Source of the DNA: Magicicada septendecula
Lineage: Eukaryota > Arthropoda > Insecta > Hemiptera > Cicadidae
Direction of reading: 5' to 3'
DNA: 64,000 bases
Assembly: GCA_034769895.1 (NCBI GenBank)
Contig: JAWRYS010000982.1
Location: 208,362 to 272,361 of the forward strand
Made by a program: the position numbers and the translations under genes. The notes under the pieces were generated by a model. The model saw only the letters and a list, made by a program, of their open reading frames with translations, was not told where the DNA came from and ran no database searches. Below are positions 21,241-31,112 of the stretch, piece by piece (the stretch's first letter is position 1; each line of letters begins with the position of its first letter).

Positions 21241-22413
21241 TCAGAGGCTGTCGTTAGTAGCGCTGCTCGTCTTGTTGTTGGCGACGAGATAATGTTTCGA
21301 AAGATTGAAGCTGTGTGTGTGTGGTGAGATGTGTTCGAATAATGCGTGCGATTTGAATTGTGTCTGTTCGTTTAGGATGTCGTTTTTATTTGTTTTTGTG
21401 TGTTTGTATATTTCTAATTGTTCTAGAGTGTCTAGTTTTCGGCCTTTTGTGTGTACGTGTAGTATGTTCATGTTATTGTCGATGTTTTTATATGTGTGGT
21501 TTGCTTCAATGAGGTGGTTTGCGAAGGTAGATTCTGTAGTGGTGTGGAGTGCTTTTGTGTGTTCAATGTATCTCTGTTTGAAGCTACGTCCTGTCTGGCC
21601 TATGTAGAATTTACTGCAATTTGAACAATTTAGTTTATATACACCGGGTAGATCGAATTTGTTTTGTGCTTTGGGCATGCGTTTTGATAGTGTGTGTTCT
21701 GTTTTGTTAGTGGTTTTGTAAGCGATTCTGTATCCTGCTTTTTTGAATTTGTGGGCAATTTTTTCTGTTTGTTTGTTGATGTATGTTAGTGTTATGAATT
21801 TGTTGTTTTCTGTCTTTGTCTGTTGTTTGTTTTGTGTTTTGTGTAGGAGTTTACTGACTATTGTTCTGTCATAACCGTTAGATTCTGCTAGATATTTTAT
21901 CGTGTTTAGTTCGTCTTTGTAGTCTATTTCATCTAAGGGGATGTTGTTAAGTCTATGTATCATGGTTCTAAAAGCAGCTAGTTTGTGTTGCATTGGGTGA
22001 TTGGAGGTGTTGTGTATTAGTGTGTCAGTTGTAGTTGGTTTTCTGTATATACTGAATTTGTGCCTGTGTTCTAGTTTTGTGATGGAGAGGTCTAAGAAGT
22101 TTATGGTATTGTTGTGTTCGTATTCGGCAGTGAAGGTTATGTTTTTATGTATTTTGTTTATGTGCGTTAGTAACTGTTCACATTGTCTTTTGTTTCCCCT
22201 GTATAGTATTAGAATGTCATCAACGTATCTGTGCCAATATAGTATTTTATGTGAGTGTCTGTCATTGTTTGTGAGTATTTTTGTTTTTTCTAAGTGTTGG
22301 AGGAAGACTTCTGCTAGAATGCTGGATATGGGGGAGCCCATGGGTAGGCCATCGTTCTGTGTGTAGTATTTATTGTTATAAGTAAAGTAGTTTTGTTTTG
22401 TGATAATGTTCAA
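21241..22413 (-). CDS. Penelope reverse transcriptase/GIY-YIG protein, inverted copy
   Basis: 390 residues, identical at the amino-acid level, as far as I can compare by eye, to the direct copy at 24924-26096. GLPMGSP (22-28) and YVDD (63-66) are reverse-transcriptase motifs, followed by INFLDLS and IYRKPTTTD. The GIY-YIG endonuclease starts near residue 257 (GVYKLNCSNCSKFYIGQTGR), with the CxxC pair found in Penelope proteins. It nicks the target and copies the element RNA. The upstream half lies in the neighbouring frame at 22547-22975. Confidence 0.9.
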   Translation of the reverse strand: MNIITKQNYFTYNNKYYTQNDGLPMGSPISSILAEVFLQHLEKTKILTNNDRHSHKILYWHRYVDDILILYRGNKRQCEQLLTHINKIHKNITFTAEYEHNNTINFLDLSITKLEHRHKFSIYRKPTTTDTLIHNTSNHPMQHKLAAFRTMIHRLNNIPLDEIDYKDELNTIKYLAESNGYDRTIVSKLLHKTQNKQQTKTENNKFITLTYINKQTEKIAHKFKKAGYRIAYKTTNKTEHTLSKRMPKAQNKFDLPGVYKLNCSNCSKFYIGQTGRSFKQRYIEHTKALHTTTESTFANHLIEANHTYKNIDNNMNILHVHTKGRKLDTLEQLEIYKHTKTNKNDILNEQTQFKSHALFEHISPHTHSFNLSKHYLVANNKTSSATNDSL

Positions 22414-22546
22414 AGTTTCTGTTATTTCATTGATAAGTTCGTCTGGTGTGTTGTTCTGTTTGAGTTTGTTTTGTAGGATGGTGATTGTTTCAGAGATGGG
22501 GATGTTTGTGTACAGGTTTTTAATGTCAAAGGAGGCTAATGTGGCG

Positions 22547-22975
22547 TTATGGGGGATATGTATTTTTTTTTATTTTTGTTACTAGGTCAGTGTTGTTTTT
22601 TACTGCAATGTTGTTGTCTATTTGTGTGTGTTGTCTAATAATTTTGTCTAGATATTTTGCCAGTTTGTGTGCAGGGGCATTACGGTAGTTGATAATGGGG
22701 CGGATCGGAATGTCTTCTTTATGGATTTTGGGAAGCGCTTGGAGTGTAGGTGCTGATGGTCGGATTTGTTTCATGTAGGGCTTTTGTTTATGTGTCATAA
22801 TGTGTTTGGCTTTGTTGACTATTTGTTTTACTGAGTTTTGGTATCTGTCGGTGGGGTCGTGTTTTAGTTCTGTGATGTTGTTCTGTTCTATGAAGTCTTG
22901 TACTTTTTTGTGTAGGTTGTCTGTGGGGATAATTACAGTCGTGTTGCCTTTGTCAGCTTTTACAAATGTCATTAC
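22547..22975 (-). CDS. Penelope RT N-terminal part, inverted copy, 5'-truncated
   Basis: From FVKADKGNTTVIIPTDN through LPKIHKEDIPIRPIINYR to KIKKNTYPP and a stop. It corresponds to the last third of the 23633-24790 ORF. The copy ends abruptly near 22970, where the strand switches to a direct tail fragment; upstream residues of the listed frame (to 23053) read through that junction and are not Penelope protein. Confidence 0.85.
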   Translation of the reverse strand, partial: VMTFVKADKGNTTVIIPTDNLHKKVQDFIEQNNITELKHDPTDRYQNSVKQIVNKAKHIMTHKQKPYMKQIRPSAPTLQALPKIHKEDIPIRPIINYRNAPAHKLAKYLDKIIRQHTQIDNNIAVKNNTDLVTKIKKNTYPP

Positions 22976-22984
22976 AAAACAGAA

Positions 22985-23632
22985 AAAAATGCCCACAAAT
23001 TCAAAATAGCAGGATACAGAATCGCTTACAAAACCACTAACAAAACAGAACACACACTATCAAAACGCATGCCCAAAGCACAAAACAAATTCGATCTACC
23101 CGGTGTATATAAACTAAATTGTTCAAATTGCAGTAAATTCTACATAGGCCAGACAGGACGTAGCTTCAAACAGAGATACATTGAACACACAAAAGCACTC
23201 CACACCACTACAGAATCTACCTTCGCAAACCACCTCATTGAAGCAAACCACACATATAAAAACATCGACAATAACATGAACATACTACACGTACACACAA
23301 AAGGCCGAAAACTAGACACTCTAGAACAATTAGAAATATACAAACACACAAAAACAAATAAAAACGACATCCTAAACGAACAGACACAATTCAAATCGCA
23401 CGCATTATTCGAACACATCTCACCACACACACACAGCTTCAATCTTTCGAAACATTATCTCGTCGCCAACAACAAGACGAGCAGCGCTACTAACGACAGC
23501 CTCTGATGAAGCCTTCTATAGGTCAAAGCCGGTTTAGGCTGTAAGGTAAAACTTTACGTTTTTACTTATAAAAAACTTAGTGTTCCGAGTCGTCAATATT
23601 ATAGTGATATTTAGTTAAGTAACGGACACATC
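22985..23632 (+). mobile_element. Penelope tail fragment, direct orientation
   Basis: Begins inside the linker before the endonuclease (KFKIAGYRIAY-like, matching about 25573 onward). It encodes the complete GIY-YIG part (23069-23506, 145 residues: GVYKLNCSNCSKFYIGQTGR) and ends with the terminal segment directly joined to the ATG of the full copy at 23633. It differs from the full copy at a few positions, including GTCAAAG in place of GTGAAAG in the terminal motif. Confidence 0.88.
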
Positions 23633-24790
23633 ATGGACAACGAAATCCAAGAATTTAACTCAGCAAGACGAGCCAACGTCCAAGCGTACAAGTTCACAAC
23701 TTTGAAGGTTAGAAAGATTGTAGCTCACATAAATTTCAACAAAACATGCATAAACAATTCACTAACACCTAAATATGCCCAAATCAAAATTAAACATAAC
23801 AACCAGGTCGCCCGAATAACACAAAACATCGCACAAAGAACATACATAAAAGAATCAATTAAACAACTATATAAGAAAAAAGACGCACTTAACCGCAAAG
23901 CATTAACACTACACCTACATATCGCCAACACATACGGACACAGTTACATGACTGAACTAATACATCACACAAATGAATGGACAAAAAAACAAATACACAA
24001 CATACAGACAAAACACGACAGAAAAATAAAAAACCTGACACCAATCAAAACAAATATAATTCCCTCGCACAAATTCTACACACGTACAGTAAACCTCACG
24101 AACGTCACACTCACAAAAAACGAACAAACACTCCTTGATAAAGGCCTAAAACATAACATACATTACAAACATAACAACCAAACACTAACAAAGCTCATAA
24201 TTGACACAGAAACAAATATACAAAACACAGCACCAGAACATCAAGACACATTAAGACATAATATAAACAACACAATAGGAGTACATAAGACACCAGACAA
24301 CAACAACCACAACTCAGAAATACACACAGCCATCAAACTGAGGGAAAAGGCACACAAACACAACATCACATTTGTAAAAGCTGACAAAGGCAACACGACT
24401 GTAATTATCCCCACAGACAACCTACACAAAAAAGTACAAGACTTCATAGAACAGAACAACATCACAGAACTAAAACACGACCCCACCGACAGATACCAAA
24501 ACTCAGTAAAACAAATAGTCAACAAAGCCAAACACATTATGACACATAAACAAAAGCCCTACATGAAACAAATCCGACCATCAGCACCTACACTCCAAGC
24601 GCTTTCCAAAATCCATAAAGAAGACATTCCGATCCGCCCCATTATCAACTACCGTAATGCCCCTGCACACAAACTGGCAAAATATCTAGACAAAATTATT
24701 AGACAACACACACAAATAGACAACAACATTGGAGTAAAAAACAACACTGACCTAGTAACAAAAATAAAAAAAAATACATATCCCCCATAA
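23633..24790 (+). CDS. Penelope N-terminal protein and RT fingers, full copy
   Basis: 385 residues from ATG (MDNEIQEFNSARR). The first 230 residues are Asn/Lys/His-rich and without a known fold. From about residue 250 come reverse-transcriptase finger motifs: FVKADKGNTTVIIP, then ALSKIHKEDIPIRPIINYR (many relatives have LPKIHK). The ORF ends KIKKNTYPP just after an A-rich run, and reverse-transcriptase homology continues in another frame downstream; the inverted copy has the same arrangement. Start chosen at the ATG right after the terminal segment. Confidence 0.88.
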   Translation: MDNEIQEFNSARRANVQAYKFTTLKVRKIVAHINFNKTCINNSLTPKYAQIKIKHNNQVARITQNIAQRTYIKESIKQLYKKKDALNRKALTLHLHIANTYGHSYMTELIHHTNEWTKKQIHNIQTKHDRKIKNLTPIKTNIIPSHKFYTRTVNLTNVTLTKNEQTLLDKGLKHNIHYKHNNQTLTKLIIDTETNIQNTAPEHQDTLRHNINNTIGVHKTPDNNNHNSEIHTAIKLREKAHKHNITFVKADKGNTTVIIPTDNLHKKVQDFIEQNNITELKHDPTDRYQNSVKQIVNKAKHIMTHKQKPYMKQIRPSAPTLQALSKIHKEDIPIRPIINYRNAPAHKLAKYLDKIIRQHTQIDNNIGVKNNTDLVTKIKKNTYPP

Positions 24791-24923
24791 CGCCACATTA
24801 GCCTCCTTTGACATTAAAAACCTGTACACAAACATCCCCATCTCTGAAACAATCACCATCCTACAAAACAAACTCAAACAGAACAACACACCAGACGAAC
24901 TTATCAATGAAATAACAGAAACT

Positions 24924-26096
24924 TTGAACATTATCACAAAACAAAACTACTTTACTTATAACAATAAATACTACACACAGAACGATGGCCTACCCATGGG
25001 CTCCCCCATATCCAGCATTCTAGCAGAAGTCTTCCTCCAACACTTAGAAAAAACAAAAATACTCACAAACAATGACAGACACTCACATAAAATACTATAT
25101 TGGCACAGATACGTTGATGACATTCTAATACTATACAGGGGAAACAAAAGACAATGTGAACAGTTACTAACGCACATAAACAAAATACATAAAAACATAA
25201 CCTTCACTGCCGAATACGAACACAACAATACCATAAACTTCTTAGACCTCTCCATCACAAAACTAGAACACAGGCACAAATTCAGTATATACAGAAAACC
25301 AACTACAACTGACACACTAATACACAACACCTCCAATCACCCAATGCAACACAAACTAGCTGCTTTTAGAACCATGATACATAGACTTAACAACATCCCC
25401 TTAGATGAAATAGACTACAAAGACGAACTAAACACGATAAAATATCTAGCAGAATCTAACGGTTATGACAGAACAATAGTCAGTAAACTCCTACACAAAA
25501 CACAAAACAAACAACAGACAAAGACAGAAAACAACAAATTCATAACACTAACATACATCAACAAACAAACAGAAAAAATTGCCCACAAATTCAAAAAAGC
25601 AGGATACAGAATCGCTTACAAAACCACTAACAAAACAGAACACACACTATCAAAACGCATGCCCAAAGCACAAAACAAATTCGATCTACCCGGTGTATAT
25701 AAACTAAATTGTTCAAATTGCAGTAAATTCTACATAGGCCAGACGGGACGTAGCTTCAAACAGAGATACATTGAACACACAAAAGCACTCCACACCACTA
25801 CAGAATCTACCTTCGCAAACCACCTCATTGAAGCAAACCACACATATAAAAACATCGACAATAACATGAACATACTACACGTACACACAAAAGGCCGAAA
25901 ACTAGACACTCTAGAACAATTAGAAATATACAAACACACAAAAACAAATAAAAACGACATCCTAAACGAACAGACACAATTCAAATCGCACGCATTATTC
26001 GAACACATCTCACCACACACACACAGCTTCAATCTTTCGAAACATTATCTCGTCGCCAACAACAAGACGAGCAGCGCTACTAACGACAGCCTCTGA
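24924..26096 (+). CDS. Penelope reverse transcriptase core and GIY-YIG endonuclease, full copy
   Basis: 390 residues. RT: GLPMGSPISSILAEVFLQ (22-39), HRYVDDILIL with catalytic YVDD at 63-66, INFLDLSITK, then FSIYRKPTTTD. The GIY-YIG domain runs from about 257 to 330, with GVY and YIG separated by CSNCSKF, then GRSFKQRYIEH and TFANHLIEANH. Homology extends upstream of the first Met in this frame (SFDIKNLYTNIPISE), so the Met at 24924 is not a true start. The TGA stop lies inside a CTGATGA string that forms part of a hammerhead-like motif. Confidence 0.92.
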   Translation: MNIITKQNYFTYNNKYYTQNDGLPMGSPISSILAEVFLQHLEKTKILTNNDRHSHKILYWHRYVDDILILYRGNKRQCEQLLTHINKIHKNITFTAEYEHNNTINFLDLSITKLEHRHKFSIYRKPTTTDTLIHNTSNHPMQHKLAAFRTMIHRLNNIPLDEIDYKDELNTIKYLAESNGYDRTIVSKLLHKTQNKQQTKTENNKFITLTYINKQTEKIAHKFKKAGYRIAYKTTNKTEHTLSKRMPKAQNKFDLPGVYKLNCSNCSKFYIGQTGRSFKQRYIEHTKALHTTTESTFANHLIEANHTYKNIDNNMNILHVHTKGRKLDTLEQLEIYKHTKTNKNDILNEQTQFKSHALFEHISPHTHSFNLSKHYLVANNKTSSATNDSL

Positions 26097-26131
26097 TGAA
26101 GCCTTCTATAGGTGAAAGCCGGTTTAGGCTG
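26093..26131 (+). other. Hammerhead-ribozyme-like motif at Penelope terminus
   Basis: CTGATGA (26093-26099), a short stem with the loop TCTAT, GAAA (26114-26117), then GCC-GGTTTA-GGC as a 3-bp stem and T. This follows the order of the hammerhead core with a minimal stem III, as reported for Penelope-like elements. The base at the expected cleavage position is G, which is unfavourable, so activity is uncertain. Also present at 21200-21240 (inverted); the 23503 copy has CAAA in place of GAAA. Confidence 0.4.
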
Positions 26132-26243
26132 TAAGGTAAAACTTTACGTTTTTACTTATAAAAAACTTAGTGTTCCGAGTCGTCAATATTATAGTGATAT
26201 TTAGTTAAGTAACGGACACGTCATGGACAACGAAATCGAAGAA
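26097..26243 (+). repeat. Penelope terminal segment, right end
   Basis: Same as 23507-23652. It includes the hammerhead-like motif, CGTCAATATTATAGTG and GTAACGGACACGTC, and extends about 25 bp past the position of the ORF start (ATGGACAACGAAATC), where the insertion ends and BEL sequence resumes. Confidence 0.85.
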
Positions 26244-26561
26244 GTTATTATTTACGTTTGTCAAGGTTTAAATGTATGTATTTTTTATCCACATGTTATG
26301 CTTCAAGAGAGGTCATGTTTAGTTATGTAAAGGTTCGTTTTTATCATGATTTTTTATTTGTTGTACCTTTCCTGGCACAGAAATTGTTTTTTTTGACTTA
26401 AGCTTTGTGCTAGCTTAATGAATTTTGTTTTCTACAAATTTTATGTATAAGCCTTTAAGTGTATTATGTATTGTTTATATATATACATTGATAATGTTTG
26501 TAATATACTGTTCCCAGTTAACGTTTAATGTACAAAATCGCCCCGATTTTGGCGGGCAGTA
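26244..26561. other. BEL 3' non-coding end
   Basis: AT-rich DNA after the Penelope insertion. A small hairpin AAAATCG-CCC-CGATTTT and GGCGGGCAGTA directly precede the 3' LTR, where a polypurine tract belongs. Confidence 0.7.
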
Positions 26562-27031
26562 TGTTTAAACATTGTACTTGTTTATCAGCTGTACGCGGTG
26601 TACCGCCGCAATGCGGCACGAGCGGATGACGTCACACGCTTATCAAACGCTGCCGCCGGTCATCACGGCCGGCTGCAGGCAAGTTTAGTTTAGTTTCTAA
26701 CAAGGCTACGAGCGGATCTCTCGTACAACACTTCTCTTCCAGCCGCGGCTTCTGGACATTTTTTAATATGCATTCATAAGATTCAATTTAATTTAGATTC
26801 AATAACCTGCGTTCATCTACAATGGACCACGATTTCGTTCAAAATTAGTTTTCGGCCGTTATTGCCTCAAATGCATCCGCACGTGCCGAACGTAACTAAT
26901 AATTAAAATTTTCAATAAACGCATGTCAAATATTCGCAATACAGTCCACTTCTTTCTAATAAAATCCAGCCTTTCCTGCTTAGCGTCTTTGGAATAACTC
27001 GCGATTCATCAAGAGCTTCCAAACCGCAACA
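26562..27031 (+). repeat. BEL/Pao 3' LTR
   Basis: Begins TGTTTAAAC and ends CCGCAACA, followed by GTACT (27032-27036). About a dozen differences from the 5' LTR by eye, with no length change. Confidence 0.95.
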
Positions 27032-30000
27032 GTACTAAAATAATGAAATCAAATTTTATTTATGATTGTGAATAGAATAATGTAAACCAAAAAGAGTATT
27101 ACAAAAATGTAATAATAAAACAACAATAGAGCTAAATGTAAGCCTATAAGTAAGGTTATGTAACATTATAATGTTTTAAACAACAGAAAGAACAAAAAAG
27201 CATTGTAAAATCCATGAATTGTAAACAGAAGGTGAAAACTACTGATAAAGTAGTAAATAAGCTTATAATAGCTAGATATTAATGGTTATAATTTGAATTA
27301 TAACATGAAGAAGAAGAAATATGAAAAACTAAAACTTGTCAAAAATTGTATGTAAAAAGAACAGTTTTAATGTAAACTTATTAAACAAACTATATACTGT
27401 ATAAATAACACTAGAATCGTTATTATTAGAATAATATTCTAGTAAGGAAATGATTAACCATTAAGTATAAACAAAGTAAATAATAAAACAAGGTACACGG
27501 ACTAAACCTTCAGAATACTGATACTGAAGATAATAACAACTAGAATAAGAAAGGAAAACAATATTAAAGGACAAACTATGTTGTCAAAGCTTCAGTAAAT
27601 TGTGAAGAATGTTTTAGAATAATGATGTAATAGGAAGAAACATGTATTTTAAAGGTATGAATGAAATTAAGGGTCAATATCATAGGCAAATGAGCCTAGA
27701 ACATTTGTATGTTATTCATAGTAAATAATTGTTAAGTTATGTCATTATTATTGTAGTGAAAGTTGAATAAGGGTATCAAGAACAATGTAAAGTAACTGTC
27801 TGATAGCAAAAGTAATTATTTTAAACGTACGAAAGAAACTAAGGTGTCCACTACAATGGGCCAGTAGCCCCTATACCTGAATAACTTATTTCTACTATTT
27901 GTAAACAATTATTGCTAATAATTGTCATTATTAGTGTAACAAAAGTGAAAGCCAAGGATGAAGAACAATTTAGAATAGTTGTCTTGTATTAAAAACAAGA
28001 ATTGTAAAAATATGAAAAAATAATGTTCAAACTATAATAGGCCAATATGCCTAGACAAATTATGTATGTTAATTGTAAGAAATTATTATTGATTTTTGTC
28101 ATTAGTATTGTTGTAAAAGTTGTAGGGAGTTATAAGGAACAATTGTGATCAGTTATATCACAATAAAGTTAAGTAATATTATTAGAAGAAAGAGAATTAG
28201 GATGTCAGGAACACAGGTTGGGTTATGCCTAGTTAGCAAAACATGACTTTTATAAATTGAGACATTATTAATTACTGTAAATAATGTTACACTCAATGGT
28301 TAGTAAGTAAATATCATTCTTTAATTTTCTTAATTCTTAACCTCATATTATGAGTACAAATGTATGCCTACTTATAAGTAACTTTACTAATGAAAAGTCT
28401 TTAAAAAAGAGACTTGTGTCCATGTTAACAGCAAAGATGGCTATTACTGAAGCTCTGAGAACTGTCATATGATAATGGGATGACAGTGTATCAGTTAGAA
28501 TAATCAACAACGTATTAAGGCACATTGTAAGGAGGTATGTTTTAATCATTTTGCACACATCATTCCAGAAGTCTGTTCTAAAAACAATTATAATCAAACT
28601 GCTGTTTCAACAGTACTAATAATGCAGCATGCAAAATTTAAACCATTTTTATTGGTCTGAACGTTTGTTTCAAGCTGAATATACCAAATATGTTTGTTAT
28701 AGGTTTATAATTTAAGATGTGAAGTATATGAAGCCTTTACTAGTACCTGTTCATTAGACAACAAATAATAACTATAATTTCCATTAATTTTGTTAATGTC
28801 TTTACCATTCATTATTTAGTTATCTGTTTACTGTCAGGAAAAGTTCTGATGTAATTTCTGTACGTGTTATTTTTGGTCTCTCTCTCTCTCTCGCCCCCTC
28901 TCGTTGTATTTTTTGAAAAAACATAAAAAAACTGACACTCCTCTGTATCTGTCCACATTGCATACAATTACAAAAATTAAAAACATACTTGAAACATACT
29001 TGTGATCTTGCAAAAGAGGATCAGTCCTCTGTGTGTTTTAATGATAATTAGTTAATCAATGAACATGTCATGGACAACAAAATGCAAAAATTTACAAATG
29101 AATAATGAAAACACAAAGATTAAAAACTAATAAGAAATCATTATAGACATAAAGAAACAAATTAGTAAGATTTATTAGTGAATCAAAGGAATTCAGAAAT
29201 TCATCTCATAATCACACATTAGTACATAGTGTTACTAATTTCACAATTTCGCAAAATTTGTAATTATTGGATAGTGAACATTGGATTTCAATATAGTAAC
29301 AGTACACATATTAATTTTAAGCACGTTTTACAAATGGTGAATGGAAAAGAAAAAATACACGATTTCAACTTTCTTAAACTGAAAACAAGAAATTCTTTTG
29401 AGTTAGTGTAATGTGTTGTGTAGTACTCTAAGACAGAGCAGTGCTGTTAGTGTAGTAATTAAGATGCATTAAATGTATAAATAAAGCTAATGAGTTATTC
29501 TTAGATGACATCATTAATCTTATTGGTAGGCTAATGGTGTAAAAGCCTTCCCACAGCGGTTGCAGGTTTGGGCTGATTTCTTTCTTCCTTATCATGTTAT
29601 AGAACTAAGCCTGGCAGCAGGTGTGAGCCCTGAAGAAATTGCAACCAGTCTTCATCTTTGAATTTGCCAAAATATAGTTGTTCTGAGCCAGGTCATGGAT
29701 ATTCAGGTTAGGCCAAGTTGCTCATTAGACTTTGTCTAAATTTTAAAGATATATAGTGTTGATAAAGATTTTAGGACTGTACATTAAAAACATTGTTTGC
29801 ACATATGAGTAGGAAGCAGATGTATTAATATAATTTATGTTACCCAACAATATACAGGAACAATTATGTATATTTTATTAAGTAGTTAGTGGACTTAAAA
29901 CCTGCAGTAGAAACTCCAGTTTTTATAAAACAAATAGGGCGAGAATTGTAGATTTGATGTTTGTAAATGTTATATCTATTTTCTTCACAAGTAACTAATG

Positions 30001-31112
30001 GCTGGTTATTTGTAATCATGTTTCACTTAATGTATGTTGTTAATGACCTTTCTTTAAGGGTATGAAAAACAACAACAGATATTGGTATTTGAAAAAAGGT
30101 GAATTTTATTGGTACATACTAAAGTATAGAGTCAAATTTGTTTCTATTCATTAACAAAGGTCCGTACTGTAATAATTTTGTGTGTAATATACAACCATTC
30201 TTTAATATGTTTTCGAGATTCTCCCAATTTTAATTGCATTAATTCAGACCGTAGTAACATTAAATTCCACTGTAACCCATTATTAATACTTAATCATTTG
30301 CATGTTAACAGAAACTGCACATTGCTTTTTATTGCATTATGTTGAAAAAAGGATTTTAATGTACTTGTTTGGTTATACATTAGATTGTACTAGGTTCTAA
30401 ATTGGAAGTACGTTTTAATTCCGGTACTTTCAATAAATACAGCCTTTAATGTTATATACAGCCTTTGAATGTACTCTAACTAAGGATATGTCTGTTAAGT
30501 CTAATTTTAAAAATCTAAAAGCTTAAGTTAAATAACTAAACGTAGCCACAACCTCCCACAATCGTCTCTGTACCGTAATTATGTGCGATAAATGTAAACT
30601 AATTTCTGTACTTCTAATAAATACACCCTTTTAATGTACACGAACAAAGTAAATTTTATTTAAGTTACGTTGTCGTACATAACCTCCATAAGCTGGCATT
30701 ACTTACTTCGAATAAATACAGCCGTTAATGTTATATACAGCATTTTATCCATACAATAAATACAGCCTTTGAATGTACACTAACTAAGGAAATGTCTGTT
30801 AAGTCTAATTAATTTTAAAAATCTAAAAGATTAAGTTAAATAATTAAACGTAGCCACAAACTCCCAAAATCGTCGCTGTACCGTAATTATGTGCGATAAA
30901 TGTAAACTAATTTCTGTACTTCCAATAAATACACCCTTTTAATGAACACGAACAAAGTAAATTTTATTTAAGTTACATTGTCGTACATAACCTCCATAAG
31001 CTGGCATTAGTTACTTGTGAAGAAAACAGTTGGATGTACACATCGGACAACGAAATATGGTACACGTGCGGCGACGGAAGTTACATTTTGGCGCTGACTA
31101 TTTCCCAAGACC
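27032..31112 (-). repeat. Outer part of the giant palindrome's right arm
   Basis: Reverse complement of 9190-13420, starting with the second GTACT. It lacks the LINE tail found in the left arm and has a shorter microsatellite. It ends near CCCAAGACCCC at 31100-31110, where the next inverted-repeat structure begins. No coding region recognised. Confidence 0.85.

Larger units (their letters stand above)
21136..26243 (+). mobile_element. Penelope-like element insertion (family 1), three-part
   Basis: From left to right: an inverted partial copy (about 21136-22975), a direct tail fragment (about 22985-23632) and a full-length direct copy (about 23633-26243). Each copy ends in the same roughly 140-bp terminal segment, with TTTAGGCTGTAAGG and CGTCAATATTATAGTG. 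This inverted-plus-tandem arrangement with pseudo-LTRs is the known behaviour of Penelope elements. Candidate 11-bp target duplication with one mismatch. The copies are nearly identical, so the insertion is young relative to its BEL host. Confidence 0.9.
14286..27031 (+). mobile_element. BEL/Pao LTR retrotransposon (fossil), carrying a Penelope insertion
   Basis: Two LTRs of exactly 470 bp (14286-14755, 26562-27031), both TG...CA, flanked by the 5-bp duplication GTACT. Without the 5.1-kb Penelope insertion the element would be about 7.6 kb, typical for BEL/Pao. The internal region encodes gag, protease, reverse transcriptase, RNase H and integrase parts in BEL order. By eye the LTRs differ at about a dozen of 470 positions, so it is fairly young but not recent. 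It is broken, with roughly five reading-frame breaks in the coding region. Confidence 0.95.

Noticed and set aside
21305-22366. Plus-strand open frames of 100-121 residues at 21305-21607 and 22001-22366
   Set aside because: Antisense shadows of the Penelope protein; the mirror frames appear in the direct copy as well.
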